A DNA stretch of 64,000 nt from CAZHVS01 sp964536015 (GTDB lineage: Bacteria > Bacteroidota > Ignavibacteria > Ignavibacteriales > Ignavibacteriaceae): NCBI GenBank assembly GCA_964536015.1, contig CAZHVS010000002.1, forward strand, positions 62,001 through 126,000. The letters are read 5' to 3'. Position 1 is the first letter of the stretch, and the number at the start of each line of letters is the position of its first letter. The notes beneath the pieces are model-generated. The model was not told the DNA's origin and did no database searches. It saw only the letters and a program-made list of their open reading frames with translations. A program made the translations under genes and the position numbers. This document shows positions 55,407-63,136 of this stretch, one piece after another.

Positions 55407-55435
55407 AAAAGATAAGGAATAATTCTTAATATCAA
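55407..55435 (-). promoter_or_regulatory. Weak candidate promoter for the WD40-caspase operon
   Basis: On the minus strand TATCTTTT (55414-55407) is one base from TAnnTTTG, with TTG motifs 18 or 22 nt upstream. It lies in the 95-nt gap before the first operon gene. The spacing is imperfect. Confidence 0.3.
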
Positions 55436-55469
55436 TCAATCATAAATAAAGAATGAGCTACAAATCACA

Positions 55470-56369
55470 TCAGATGTTTTTTGTATTTTTAAAATGAAGT
55501 TTTGCAATGTAAATCAATTTTTCTTTTCCAAATTTAGTAACGAATTTATCAATCGAAGTTTTCAAGTTACTTCCACCTTTTTTTAATTCAATTCCGGTTT
55601 TTTGCTTAATTTGGTCAAACCAGAGTATTACTTTTTCACGAGCCAAAATTGAGGCTGCTGCTACTGCAATAAATTTTTCTGCCCGAGGGATTTGAATCAA
55701 ATTTACATTTATTTTTTTCTCATTGATATAATGCAATAAAGTTTCTGATTTGCCAAATTTATCGCTAATTACTTCATTACACTTTACTTTGATTAATAGT
55801 TTTCTCATTACTTCTGAATGACATTGAGCGAGTAGTTTGTTCAGGTTTTTATCTTTTTCGTAAAGTTGATTATACTTTTCAGGTGGCAGTGACAGAATTT
55901 CAGCTTTATCACCAATAATTTTTTTTATCTTTTTAGCGATGAGTAAAATTTGAGTATCACTTAATTCCTTGCTATCCTTCACATTTGCTTTTTGTAATTC
56001 AACATTAGTATTTTCATCAACATAAACTGCGGCTGTAACTAACGGACCAAAATAGTCTCCTTTTCCTGATTCATCAACACCGATATATCTTAATGGTTCA
56101 TCTACTTCAATTTTTTGAGTGAATAAATTATTACCAAAAAAAATTTCCTGAAGCTGATTATATAAAGATGAAGTTGTGTCACCCTGTAAAACCGTTTTTA
56201 TTCCTTTTTTACCAAAATAAACCTGAATTTTTACTTTTTCTGAGTTACTTCGGATATTTGATTCAAAACAATACTGTGATTTAATTACATCTTCTGAAAT
56301 AAAATTGCTTTTAGATAGTTTTGAGATATGTTCATCAATAGTTTGTTTTGCTTTTTGTTCTAAATCCAT
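55470..56369 (-). CDS. rnhC: Ribonuclease HIII
   Basis: Type 2 RNase H removing RNA from RNA-DNA hybrids. The 299 residues have the N-terminal TBP-like substrate-binding region (VKIQVYFGKKGIKTVL) and a catalytic domain with YIGVDESGKGDYFGPLVTAA, where RNase HIII carries Asp-Glu-G-x-G-Asp. NVKDSKELSDTQI and AAASILAREKVILWF follow, as in the HII/HIII family. Length fits HIII. Confidence 0.9.
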   Translation of the reverse strand: MDLEQKAKQTIDEHISKLSKSNFISEDVIKSQYCFESNIRSNSEKVKIQVYFGKKGIKTVLQGDTTSSLYNQLQEIFFGNNLFTQKIEVDEPLRYIGVDESGKGDYFGPLVTAAVYVDENTNVELQKANVKDSKELSDTQILLIAKKIKKIIGDKAEILSLPPEKYNQLYEKDKNLNKLLAQCHSEVMRKLLIKVKCNEVISDKFGKSETLLHYINEKKINVNLIQIPRAEKFIAVAAASILAREKVILWFDQIKQKTGIELKKGGSNLKTSIDKFVTKFGKEKLIYIAKLHFKNTKNI

Positions 56370-56542
56370 GATTAAAGTTTATTACTAAAAGAAAAAATTT
56401 TTCCTGAATGAAAAATAACAATTTAAAATAAGTAATGAATTAATTTCTTTTGCTTTTCTCAACACAAAAAATCGCTATAACTTATTTTTTTTAAGTAGCA
56501 AAATTTTTCTTATAATTACATCGTATAATTTATTTTATCTAT

Positions 56543-57202
56543 ATGAAACAGCTTATATTCATAATATTTATTATTTTAAGTATTAGTCTCTTAGCACAGA
56601 AAGATACTGCAAGGTATAAATTAAATCCCAACTATACATTACAGATGGGATTGTATGAAATTTATAAACCATTAAAGGCTGATATAGTAATGCTTGGTGA
56701 TTCACGTACTCATGGCTGCGATTGGAATTCCTTGCTGGGAAGAAATAATATTGCTGAAATGGGAATCACTAGTGACGTTATTGAAGGTTATTTAAGCAGG
56801 TTAAATTATGTTTTTAGAGTTAGTCCCAAAGTTGTTTTTATTGAAGGAGGTATAAATGATATTTATAATTGGACAGATGTTGAAAAAATTTATCAACAAT
56901 ATACTTCCCTTATAAGGATGATTAAATCTAAAGGGATTATTGCAGTAGTTCAGTCAACTCTACTTGCAGCAAAAAAGTATCCATATGCTGAAGGAAGAAA
57001 TAAGGAAATTATTAAATTAAATAAATTGTTATCTGAGTATTGCTCGAAAAATAATATTGAGTTCATTAACCTTAATGAAAAAATGACAAGAAATGATTTT
57101 CTTATTGATGATCTGACTTATGATGGTGTACATCTTAATGGAAAAGGTTATAAAATTTGGGGCTCCGAAGTTGAAAAAATTTTAAACAAATTAAATTTAT
57201 GA
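56543..57202 (+). CDS. SGNH/GDSL hydrolase, exported (first gene of the acyl-transfer cluster)
   Basis: A 219-residue exported hydrolase with a signal peptide (1-19, ISLLAQ). All four SGNH blocks are visible: nucleophile Ser54 in MLGDSRTHGCDW, Gly in EMGITSDVIEGYL, Asn in IEGGINDIYNW, and Asp194-x-x-His197 in TYDGVHLNGKGYKIW. Such enzymes act as esterases or O-acetyltransferase partners on sugars. It starts the plus-strand acyl-transfer gene cluster, so it may remove or transfer acyl groups on a surface polymer. The next gene starts 37 nt later. Confidence 0.87.
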   Translation: MKQLIFIIFIILSISLLAQKDTARYKLNPNYTLQMGLYEIYKPLKADIVMLGDSRTHGCDWNSLLGRNNIAEMGITSDVIEGYLSRLNYVFRVSPKVVFIEGGINDIYNWTDVEKIYQQYTSLIRMIKSKGIIAVVQSTLLAAKKYPYAEGRNKEIIKLNKLLSEYCSKNNIEFINLNEKMTRNDFLIDDLTYDGVHLNGKGYKIWGSEVEKILNKLNL

Positions 57203-57239
57203 GTGTTTCTAAGAAGTGTTAATGAAAAGGAAAAATTAA

Positions 57240-58640
57240 ATGAAAAAAAATCAAATTAATAAACCTGTTTTGCTGGTAGGATTAACTATAATATTTACTC
57301 TATTTTTACAATTGATCCCACCAGGAATAAAAGTCTTGAATTATGAGACAAAAAAGTTTGATTTATTTATGGATATAAAACCTGATTCACTTTTACTTTA
57401 CGGTGAAAATAAAAACGAAAAATTTTGTTCTAACTATTCTCCTTTGAAGGCAACTGTTAATTTAGAAATTCTGTTGAACATTTTAGAAAAGTTGAATTCT
57501 TATGATAAAATTACTCCACTTACTGAAAAGAAATTAGCTTTGATTGGTTTAGGCGGAAATCTTTCAAACTTAAATTACTTTTTGCAAGCACTTAAAAATT
57601 CCAAAGCAAATAAAGTTAGAATTGCTCATTACGGCGATTCAGGGATAGAAGGTGACTTAATCACTTCTGATTTAAGAAAAAATTTTCAAACACAGTTTGG
57701 AGGAATGGGAGCGGGTTTTCTTTCTATAACTTCACAGGATATTACTTTTAGAACAACAACTAAACAATCATTTTCATCAGATTGGAAAGATGGTTCACTA
57801 GTTCTAGGAAATAATAATAAATTACCAATTGGTATTAGCGGATTTACTTCAAGACCTAGCGCTAATAGTTGGGTTAATTATGAAGCAACAGGATTTAATG
57901 GTGTAAAGACCTTTAAATTTGCTAGGGTCTTTTATGCAAATGCAAAAGCTTCAAAAATAAAATATCAGTTTAGTAACGGCACTGAGCAAATAGCTAATCT
58001 GCAACCCGGAACAAATGTGAAAGAACTTTTATTGAGTGCCAATGGAGATGCAAAGTCATTCAAACTTATAGCTACTATGCAAGATCAGGCTGATTTTTTT
58101 GGAGTAAGTTTGGAATCAGATGCTGGTGTTTATGTCGATAATTTCCCTTTAAGAGGTAATACAGGAGTCAACGTAAAAGATATCTCCAAAGAAATCTTAA
58201 CCGATTTCAACAAACTACTCAATTACAAATTAATCATATTAGAATTCGGTCTGAATATTCTTACAGGTGGGGCAAAAGAATTTTCTTGGTATGAAAGAGA
58301 AATGATTAAGGTAGTTGAACATCTTAAGGAAAGTTTTCCATCTTCTTCAATTATTATTATTACTGCTGGTGATAGAAGCGTAAAAGTTGGTTCAAAGTTT
58401 ATTACTGATCCAAGAGTGCCGGCTTTGATCCAGGCTCAGAAAAATATTGCTGACAAAACAGGAATAGCTTATTGGAACTTGTTTGAAGCTATGGGGGGCG
58501 AAAATTCGATGAATGAGTGGGTGAATGCTAATCCACCTCTTGCTTTTAAAGATTATATCCATCTTAATGGTGAAGGAACGAAGAAAGTAGCAAATATGTT
58601 TTTTGATGCTATTACAGACCAATATAAAAAAGTTAAATAG
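57240..58640 (+). CDS. Membrane-anchored SGNH hydrolase-like protein (DltD/AlgX-like role)
   Basis: A 466-residue protein with one N-terminal membrane helix (8-28) and a large extracytoplasmic part. The SGNH domain begins at RIAHYGDSGIEGD (Ser134) and ends with Asp438-x-x-His441 (FKDYIHLNGEGTKKV). Block III appears as ILEFGLNILTGG. An inserted beta-rich domain (about 175-305) separates blocks I and III. The layout recalls proteins that work with MBOAT acyltransferases (DltD, AlgX/AlgJ types), transferring acyl groups outside the membrane. It is followed 27 nt later by the ligase gene. Confidence 0.82.
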   Translation: MKKNQINKPVLLVGLTIIFTLFLQLIPPGIKVLNYETKKFDLFMDIKPDSLLLYGENKNEKFCSNYSPLKATVNLEILLNILEKLNSYDKITPLTEKKLALIGLGGNLSNLNYFLQALKNSKANKVRIAHYGDSGIEGDLITSDLRKNFQTQFGGMGAGFLSITSQDITFRTTTKQSFSSDWKDGSLVLGNNNKLPIGISGFTSRPSANSWVNYEATGFNGVKTFKFARVFYANAKASKIKYQFSNGTEQIANLQPGTNVKELLLSANGDAKSFKLIATMQDQADFFGVSLESDAGVYVDNFPLRGNTGVNVKDISKEILTDFNKLLNYKLIILEFGLNILTGGAKEFSWYEREMIKVVEHLKESFPSSSIIIITAGDRSVKVGSKFITDPRVPALIQAQKNIADKTGIAYWNLFEAMGGENSMNEWVNANPPLAFKDYIHLNGEGTKKVANMFFDAITDQYKKVK

Positions 58641-58667
58641 TTTTCTTCTAACAGTAAAGGGACCAGT

Positions 58668-60398
58668 ATGGAGACAAATTTAAAATCATTTAACAGCATC
58701 TGGCAGCGTTGGGAATACAATGCATCAACAATTCCAGATAAAGTTGCGATCGTTCACTGGCGTGCAACTGAAGAACCCATTAATATTACTTTTGCACAAC
58801 TAATTAGAAGGGCAAATGAATATTCTATAATGTTAAGGGAGCATGGAATCAAAGAGGGTGAAGTGTGTGCAATTATTATGAGGCATAATCCGGAGTTTTA
58901 TCCTCTTTATCTTGGAATAGTTGGAATGCGTGCTATTCCTGCTGTGTTGGCATATCCGAATCCAAGGCTTCATCCTGATAAATTCAGACAGGGACTTGAA
59001 GGAATGTCACAACGTTCAGGATTGGATTGGATTTTATCTGAGCGTGAACTTGATCCGATTATCCATCCACTTGTTGCGAAAGAGGGAAGTACAATAAAAG
59101 GAGTTCTATTTCCAACTGAATGGAAAATAGAAAAAAGTATCATTGAGAAACATCAACAGGAATTGGATAATAGAAGGAAAGAAATTAAAAGAGAAGATCC
59201 TTTTTTACTTCAACATTCTTCAGGAACTACAGGATTACAAAAACCAGTTTTATTATCCAATAGGGCAGTACTTGATCATGTTGAAAATATGGCAAATGCA
59301 ATGGAAGTTAAAGATGATGATAAAGTGGTTAGCTGGCTTCCACTTTATCACGATATGGGTTTGATAGGTGCATATCATTTTGCAATTGCTTTTGGAATTA
59401 CTACAATTCAGATTGATCCATTTGAATGGGTTTTAGCACCATCACTAATGCTTGATGCTCTTACAAAAGAAAAAGCAACATTAGCATGGTTGCCTAATTT
59501 TGCATATAATCTTATGGCTGATAAAATTCCAGACGATGAACTTGAAGGAGTTGATTTTTCTTCGATGAGGATGATTATCAATGCAAGTGAACCTATAAGA
59601 GAAGAAAGCCATAAAAGATTTTATGAAAGGTTTTCACGTTTTGGATTAAAGCAAAATGTTCTCTCAACAATGTATGGAATGGCTGAAACAACATTAGTTT
59701 GTACACAGACAAAACCTGGGACAAATCCAGTTACTGTAATCGTTGACAGGGATTTGTTATCGCAGGGTAAAATTATACTTGCTGATGAATCAACTAAAGT
59801 AAAGAGAATATGTGTTTCTTCCGGAAAAGCAATCAATGGATGTGAATTAAAAGTAGTCGATGAAAACAGAAAAGAAATTACTTCTGGTTTGATAGGAGAA
59901 ATAGCAGTGAAATCAGTTTCTATGTTTGATGGGTATAGGAATTATCCCGAGAAGACCGCAGAAGTAGTTGAGAATGGCTGGTATTATACAGGAGATTACG
60001 GATTTGTAATTGATGATGAGTGGTTTGTTATTGGAAGAAAAAAAGATATAATTATTGTTGCAGGAAAGAATATTTATCCTGAAGATATTGAAGATGTCGT
60101 TACTAAGGTGCCCGGAATTATCCCAGGAAGAGTGATTGCATTTGGTGAAGAAGATGAATCTCTTGGTACTGAAGATATTAGTGTAATTGCAGAAACAAAT
60201 TTTATTGAGGAAAGAGAAAGAAAAAAACTTCGTTTTGAAATTATTAAAGCTGGAATGGATATAGATGTAAGTATTTTTAATGTTTATCTTGTTCCCCCAA
60301 GGTGGCTTATTAAAAGTTCTGCCGGTAAACCAAGCCGAAAACATAACCGTGAAAGAATTTCAGACATTAATGAAAAAAGAAAGTGGGTTGTAAGATGA
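58668..60398 (+). CDS. Fatty acyl-AMP ligase-like AMP-binding enzyme
   Basis: A 576-residue adenylate-forming enzyme that probably activates a carboxylic acid and loads it on the adjacent carrier protein. The phosphate-binding motif is SSGTTGLQKPV (from Ser184). SWLPLYHDMGLIG and STMYGMAETTL are characteristic of FAAL-type ligases. Late motifs are YTGDYGFVIDDEWFVIGR, KKDIIIVAGKNIYPEDIE and SSAGKPSR with the catalytic-type Lys554. DltA is shorter (about 500 residues) and lacks the LPLYHDMGLIG motif, so a fatty or hydroxy acid is more likely than D-alanine. It overlaps the carrier gene by 4 bp. Confidence 0.88.
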   Translation: METNLKSFNSIWQRWEYNASTIPDKVAIVHWRATEEPINITFAQLIRRANEYSIMLREHGIKEGEVCAIIMRHNPEFYPLYLGIVGMRAIPAVLAYPNPRLHPDKFRQGLEGMSQRSGLDWILSERELDPIIHPLVAKEGSTIKGVLFPTEWKIEKSIIEKHQQELDNRRKEIKREDPFLLQHSSGTTGLQKPVLLSNRAVLDHVENMANAMEVKDDDKVVSWLPLYHDMGLIGAYHFAIAFGITTIQIDPFEWVLAPSLMLDALTKEKATLAWLPNFAYNLMADKIPDDELEGVDFSSMRMIINASEPIREESHKRFYERFSRFGLKQNVLSTMYGMAETTLVCTQTKPGTNPVTVIVDRDLLSQGKIILADESTKVKRICVSSGKAINGCELKVVDENRKEITSGLIGEIAVKSVSMFDGYRNYPEKTAEVVENGWYYTGDYGFVIDDEWFVIGRKKDIIIVAGKNIYPEDIEDVVTKVPGIIPGRVIAFGEEDESLGTEDISVIAETNFIEERERKKLRFEIIKAGMDIDVSIFNVYLVPPRWLIKSSAGKPSRKHNRERISDINEKRKWVVR

Positions 60399-60628
60399 TA
60401 TCAGATAAATTTAAAAAAGTTATTCTTAATGAACTTAAACTTGACGACTGGGAAATAAAAGATGAAACTCTTGCTAACCAGGTTCCTGGTTGGGATTCAT
60501 TGAAACACGTTGATGTTATTCTTGCCATTGAAAAAGAGTTCAATGTAAAATTTAAGAGCATTGAAGTACTTAAATGTAAGAATATTGGAGATCTGCAAAA
60601 ACTTGTTGATACAAAAATCAGTAAATAG
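60395..60628 (+). CDS. Acyl carrier protein
   Basis: A 77-residue carrier protein. The 4'-phosphopantetheine attachment site is Ser35 in VPGWDSLKHVDVILAIEKEF. Its helices fit the ACP/DltC fold. The ATG overlaps the ligase stop (ATGA), a strong sign the two work as a pair, with the ligase charging this carrier. An in-frame GTG at 60383 would only add four residues. The membrane acyltransferase gene follows 74 nt downstream. Confidence 0.92.
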   Translation: MISDKFKKVILNELKLDDWEIKDETLANQVPGWDSLKHVDVILAIEKEFNVKFKSIEVLKCKNIGDLQKLVDTKISK

Positions 60629-60702
60629 AAATATCAAATAAAAAATTTGCGACAAAAATACTTAATACAATTAATTAAGCTTGCTCAGAAGGATAAATAA
60701 AT

Positions 60703-62205
60703 ATGTTCAATAACTTTATTATTGATTACTCGAAGTTAATTAATTTATTTAAGTATGATCCTTCTGATCCTCTCTTATTTGGGACTAGTTTATTCTTATT
60801 TCTTTTCGGTGCATTATTACTTGTTTATACTTTACTTTCAAAATATAAATCTGCAAGAATATTTGTTCTAATATTATTTTCACTTTATTTCTATTACAAA
60901 GCAAGCGGAATTTATTTTTTAACTCTGGTTGGTTCGGCTGTACTTAATTTTTATGGTGGTAAAATAATTTCTTCAAGCAGTGGAATAAAACGAAAAGTTC
61001 TGTTCATAACAGTAATTGTACTAAATCTTGGAATGTTGGGTTATTTCAAATACACAAATTTTTTGCTTTCCATTTTGAATGACTTTAATGCAGGAACTTT
61101 TACACCAATGGAAATATTTCTTCCAGTCGGAATTTCTTTCTTTACTTTCAAAGCATTGAGTTATGTAATTGATGTTTATTTAGAAATGATGGAACCAACC
61201 AATAGTCTTAAGGATTTTTGTCTATACATCTTTTTCTTTCCTAATTTATTAGCAGGACCTATTGATAGAGCTTCAGCATTTATTCCTCAGATTAATGTAG
61301 AAAGATTTATCTCCAGAGATGATATTGGTAAAGCACTACTTCTAATTATTTCAGGATTGATTAAAAAATTTGTTATTGCTGATTATATTAGTCTCAATTT
61401 TGTTGATAGAGTCTTTGAATTTCCTCAACGATTTACAGGTGTTGAAAATTTATTGGCGGTATATGGATATTCTTTGCAAATATTCTGTGATTTTAGCGGT
61501 TATTCTGATTTAGCAATAGGTATTGGTTTGCTGCTTGGTTACCGTTTAATGGATAATTTTAATTCACCTTATAAAGCAACAAGTGTTACCGATTTCTGGA
61601 GAAGATGGCACATTTCTCTTTCAAGCTGGTTGTTAGATTACCTGTTTCGTCCTTTACAAATGAAATTTCGAAACCTCAGAAATTTTGGAAATGTAATTGC
61701 ACTGATAATTACTTTTATTCTTTGTGGTTTATGGCACGGTGCTAGCTGGGCTTTTGTTCTTTGGGGTTTGTTGCACGGTTTTTATATGAGCATAGGAGTT
61801 TTAACAAAAAATATAAGAACTGCTGTTTATTCAAAACTAAAATTAGATAAATCTAAGATATTTAAAATTGTACAAGTGTTTCTAACTTTTAACCTGATAG
61901 CTTTTTCATTTATTCTTTTCAGAGCATCTGACATGGATAATGCTTACGCAGTTATAAAACAAATCTGGAATTATTTTCATCCAGAAGTATTTCCTCAATT
62001 TGTTGTAGGATTTCAAAATATCTTTATTTTAATGGTTGCTGGTTATCTGTTCCATTTCTTACCCATTAAAGTTGAAACAAAAACTAGAGAAATCTTAGCT
62101 AATACTCCATTGGTTCTTCAGGCATTGTTACTTGCAATTGTTATTTATTTTGTCGGACAGGTTAAGTCAGCAGATTTGCAACCATTTATTTATTTTCAAT
62201 TTTAA
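60703..62205 (+). CDS. MBOAT-family membrane O-acyltransferase
   Basis: A 500-residue polytopic membrane protein of the DltB/AlgI/PatA type. About 10 to 12 hydrophobic segments surround the conserved elements: NLLAGPIDRASAFIPQI, FCDFSGYSDLAIGIGLLLG, VTDFWRRWHISLSSWLLDYL, catalytic His345 in CGLWHGASWAF and His358 in WGLLHGFYM. MBOATs of this type pass acyl groups from a cytoplasmic donor across the membrane to an extracytoplasmic SGNH partner or polymer. The upstream carrier and SGNH genes fit that. AAGGATAA precedes the ATG. Confidence 0.94.
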   Translation: MFNNFIIDYSKLINLFKYDPSDPLLFGTSLFLFLFGALLLVYTLLSKYKSARIFVLILFSLYFYYKASGIYFLTLVGSAVLNFYGGKIISSSSGIKRKVLFITVIVLNLGMLGYFKYTNFLLSILNDFNAGTFTPMEIFLPVGISFFTFKALSYVIDVYLEMMEPTNSLKDFCLYIFFFPNLLAGPIDRASAFIPQINVERFISRDDIGKALLLIISGLIKKFVIADYISLNFVDRVFEFPQRFTGVENLLAVYGYSLQIFCDFSGYSDLAIGIGLLLGYRLMDNFNSPYKATSVTDFWRRWHISLSSWLLDYLFRPLQMKFRNLRNFGNVIALIITFILCGLWHGASWAFVLWGLLHGFYMSIGVLTKNIRTAVYSKLKLDKSKIFKIVQVFLTFNLIAFSFILFRASDMDNAYAVIKQIWNYFHPEVFPQFVVGFQNIFILMVAGYLFHFLPIKVETKTREILANTPLVLQALLLAIVIYFVGQVKSADLQPFIYFQF

Positions 62206-62254
62206 GTTTAAGTATTTTTGATGAAAATGAATTATAAATAAAACGGTTTTTACT

Positions 62255-62614
62255 ATGAAAATAAAAATTCATGATGAACATATAAATAAAGTTGCTGAAA
62301 TTATTTCAAATGATGTTGTAATTAGAACTGTGCAGGATGCATTAGACCTAATAGCTGATGCTGATGATCTTGATACTAAAAGAATTATTCTACGTGAAAA
62401 AAATTTCTCCCCGAATTTTTATAACTTAAAAACAGGATTTGCTGGAGAGGTCCTTCAAAAATTTTCAAATTATAGTGTTAAAATTGCTATTATTGGAAAC
62501 TTTTCTACAATTGAGTGTAAAAATTTTAGGGCATTTATTTCTGAATCGAACCGAGGAAAACAGGTTTTTTTTACTGAAAGTTTACAAACTGCAATTGAGA
62601 AATTAGCTTACTAA
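62255..62614 (+). CDS. DUF4180 family protein
   Basis: A 119-residue small cytoplasmic protein. The sequence pattern (VRTVQDALDLIADADDLDT-like region, KNFSPNFYNLKTGFAGEVLQ, AIIGNFS, and RGKQVFFTESLQTAIEKL) matches the DUF4180 family, whose function is unknown. The strands and helix layout suggest an alpha/beta fold. It may form the end of the acyl-transfer cluster (50-nt gap), but the link is uncertain. Confidence 0.8.
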   Translation: MKIKIHDEHINKVAEIISNDVVIRTVQDALDLIADADDLDTKRIILREKNFSPNFYNLKTGFAGEVLQKFSNYSVKIAIIGNFSTIECKNFRAFISESNRGKQVFFTESLQTAIEKLAY

Positions 62615-62618
62615 TAAG

Positions 62619-62649
62619 AAAAAAAATCCTCTCAAAAATTGAGAGGATT
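62619..62649 (-). terminator. Rho-independent terminator for the rubrerythrin operon
   Basis: A perfect 11-bp stem (AATCCTCTCAA / TTGAGAGGATT) with a 3-nt loop is followed on the minus strand by a run of eight T. On the plus strand no T run follows, so it mainly serves the minus-strand genes. Confidence 0.9.
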
Positions 62650-62668
62650 ATGAAGTTAAAAATTGTAA

Positions 62669-63124
62669 TTAATTTTCTTTCAAAATATATTCATCATATT
62701 CAATCTCAAATCTGAGTTTGTGTTTTGATTCTTCCTGTGCTAGCATAAGAAATAGTGATTCTAACTGTGAAGTAGGAGCGATCGCTGCAAGTTTTGAGTA
62801 AAGTTTAAACGCAGCTTTCTCACGATTCATTGCAATCATTAAAGCTTCCTGGTAAGTCATTTCTTCATGCGGTTCTATATGAGAGACATATTCAGAAACT
62901 TTTAAATCAAGAATTTTTTCAGATGATAAAACATAAATACCTTTTTCCTTTATGTCTAATAATTTTGCTTTGTGTCCCATTTCTTCACGAGCAAATTGTG
63001 CAAAAACTGATTTCATTTCTTCTGCATCAATTTTTTCCGAAAGTTGATTATAAAAATCAACAGCACTTTGTTCTTGCTGAATCGCATAATCTAATATTCC
63101 ATCAACTGTATTAAAATTTTTCAT
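62669..63124 (-). CDS. Rubrerythrin-like ferritin-fold protein
   Basis: A 151-residue four-helix di-iron protein. Candidate ligands are in QQEQSAVDFYNQL, FAREEMGHKAKLL, AMNREKAAFKLY and LAQEESKHKLRFE, giving two EExxH-type helices and two single-Glu helices. The C-terminal rubredoxin domain of classical rubrerythrin is missing, so electrons must come from another protein. It could reduce peroxide or store iron. It lies 12 nt downstream of the GltD-like gene. Confidence 0.87.
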   Translation of the reverse strand: MKNFNTVDGILDYAIQQEQSAVDFYNQLSEKIDAEEMKSVFAQFAREEMGHKAKLLDIKEKGIYVLSSEKILDLKVSEYVSHIEPHEEMTYQEALMIAMNREKAAFKLYSKLAAIAPTSQLESLFLMLAQEESKHKLRFEIEYDEYILKEN

Positions 63125-63136
63125 TTATTAAGTCCT

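Noticed and set aside
56543..58640. The two SGNH genes as a recent tandem duplication
   Set aside because: Beyond the short GDS and DxxH blocks the proteins differ in length, anchoring and inserted domain, so they are only distant relatives.
59913..60344. 143-codon minus-strand frame opposite the acyl-AMP ligase gene
   Set aside because: Asn/Phe/Ile-rich translation typical of an antisense shadow in AT-rich DNA; the ligase motifs are unambiguous.
62619..62649. Terminator for the DUF4180 gene on the plus strand
   Set aside because: The hairpin is perfect but no T run follows on the plus strand; the T run is on the minus strand, so it belongs to the rubrerythrin operon.
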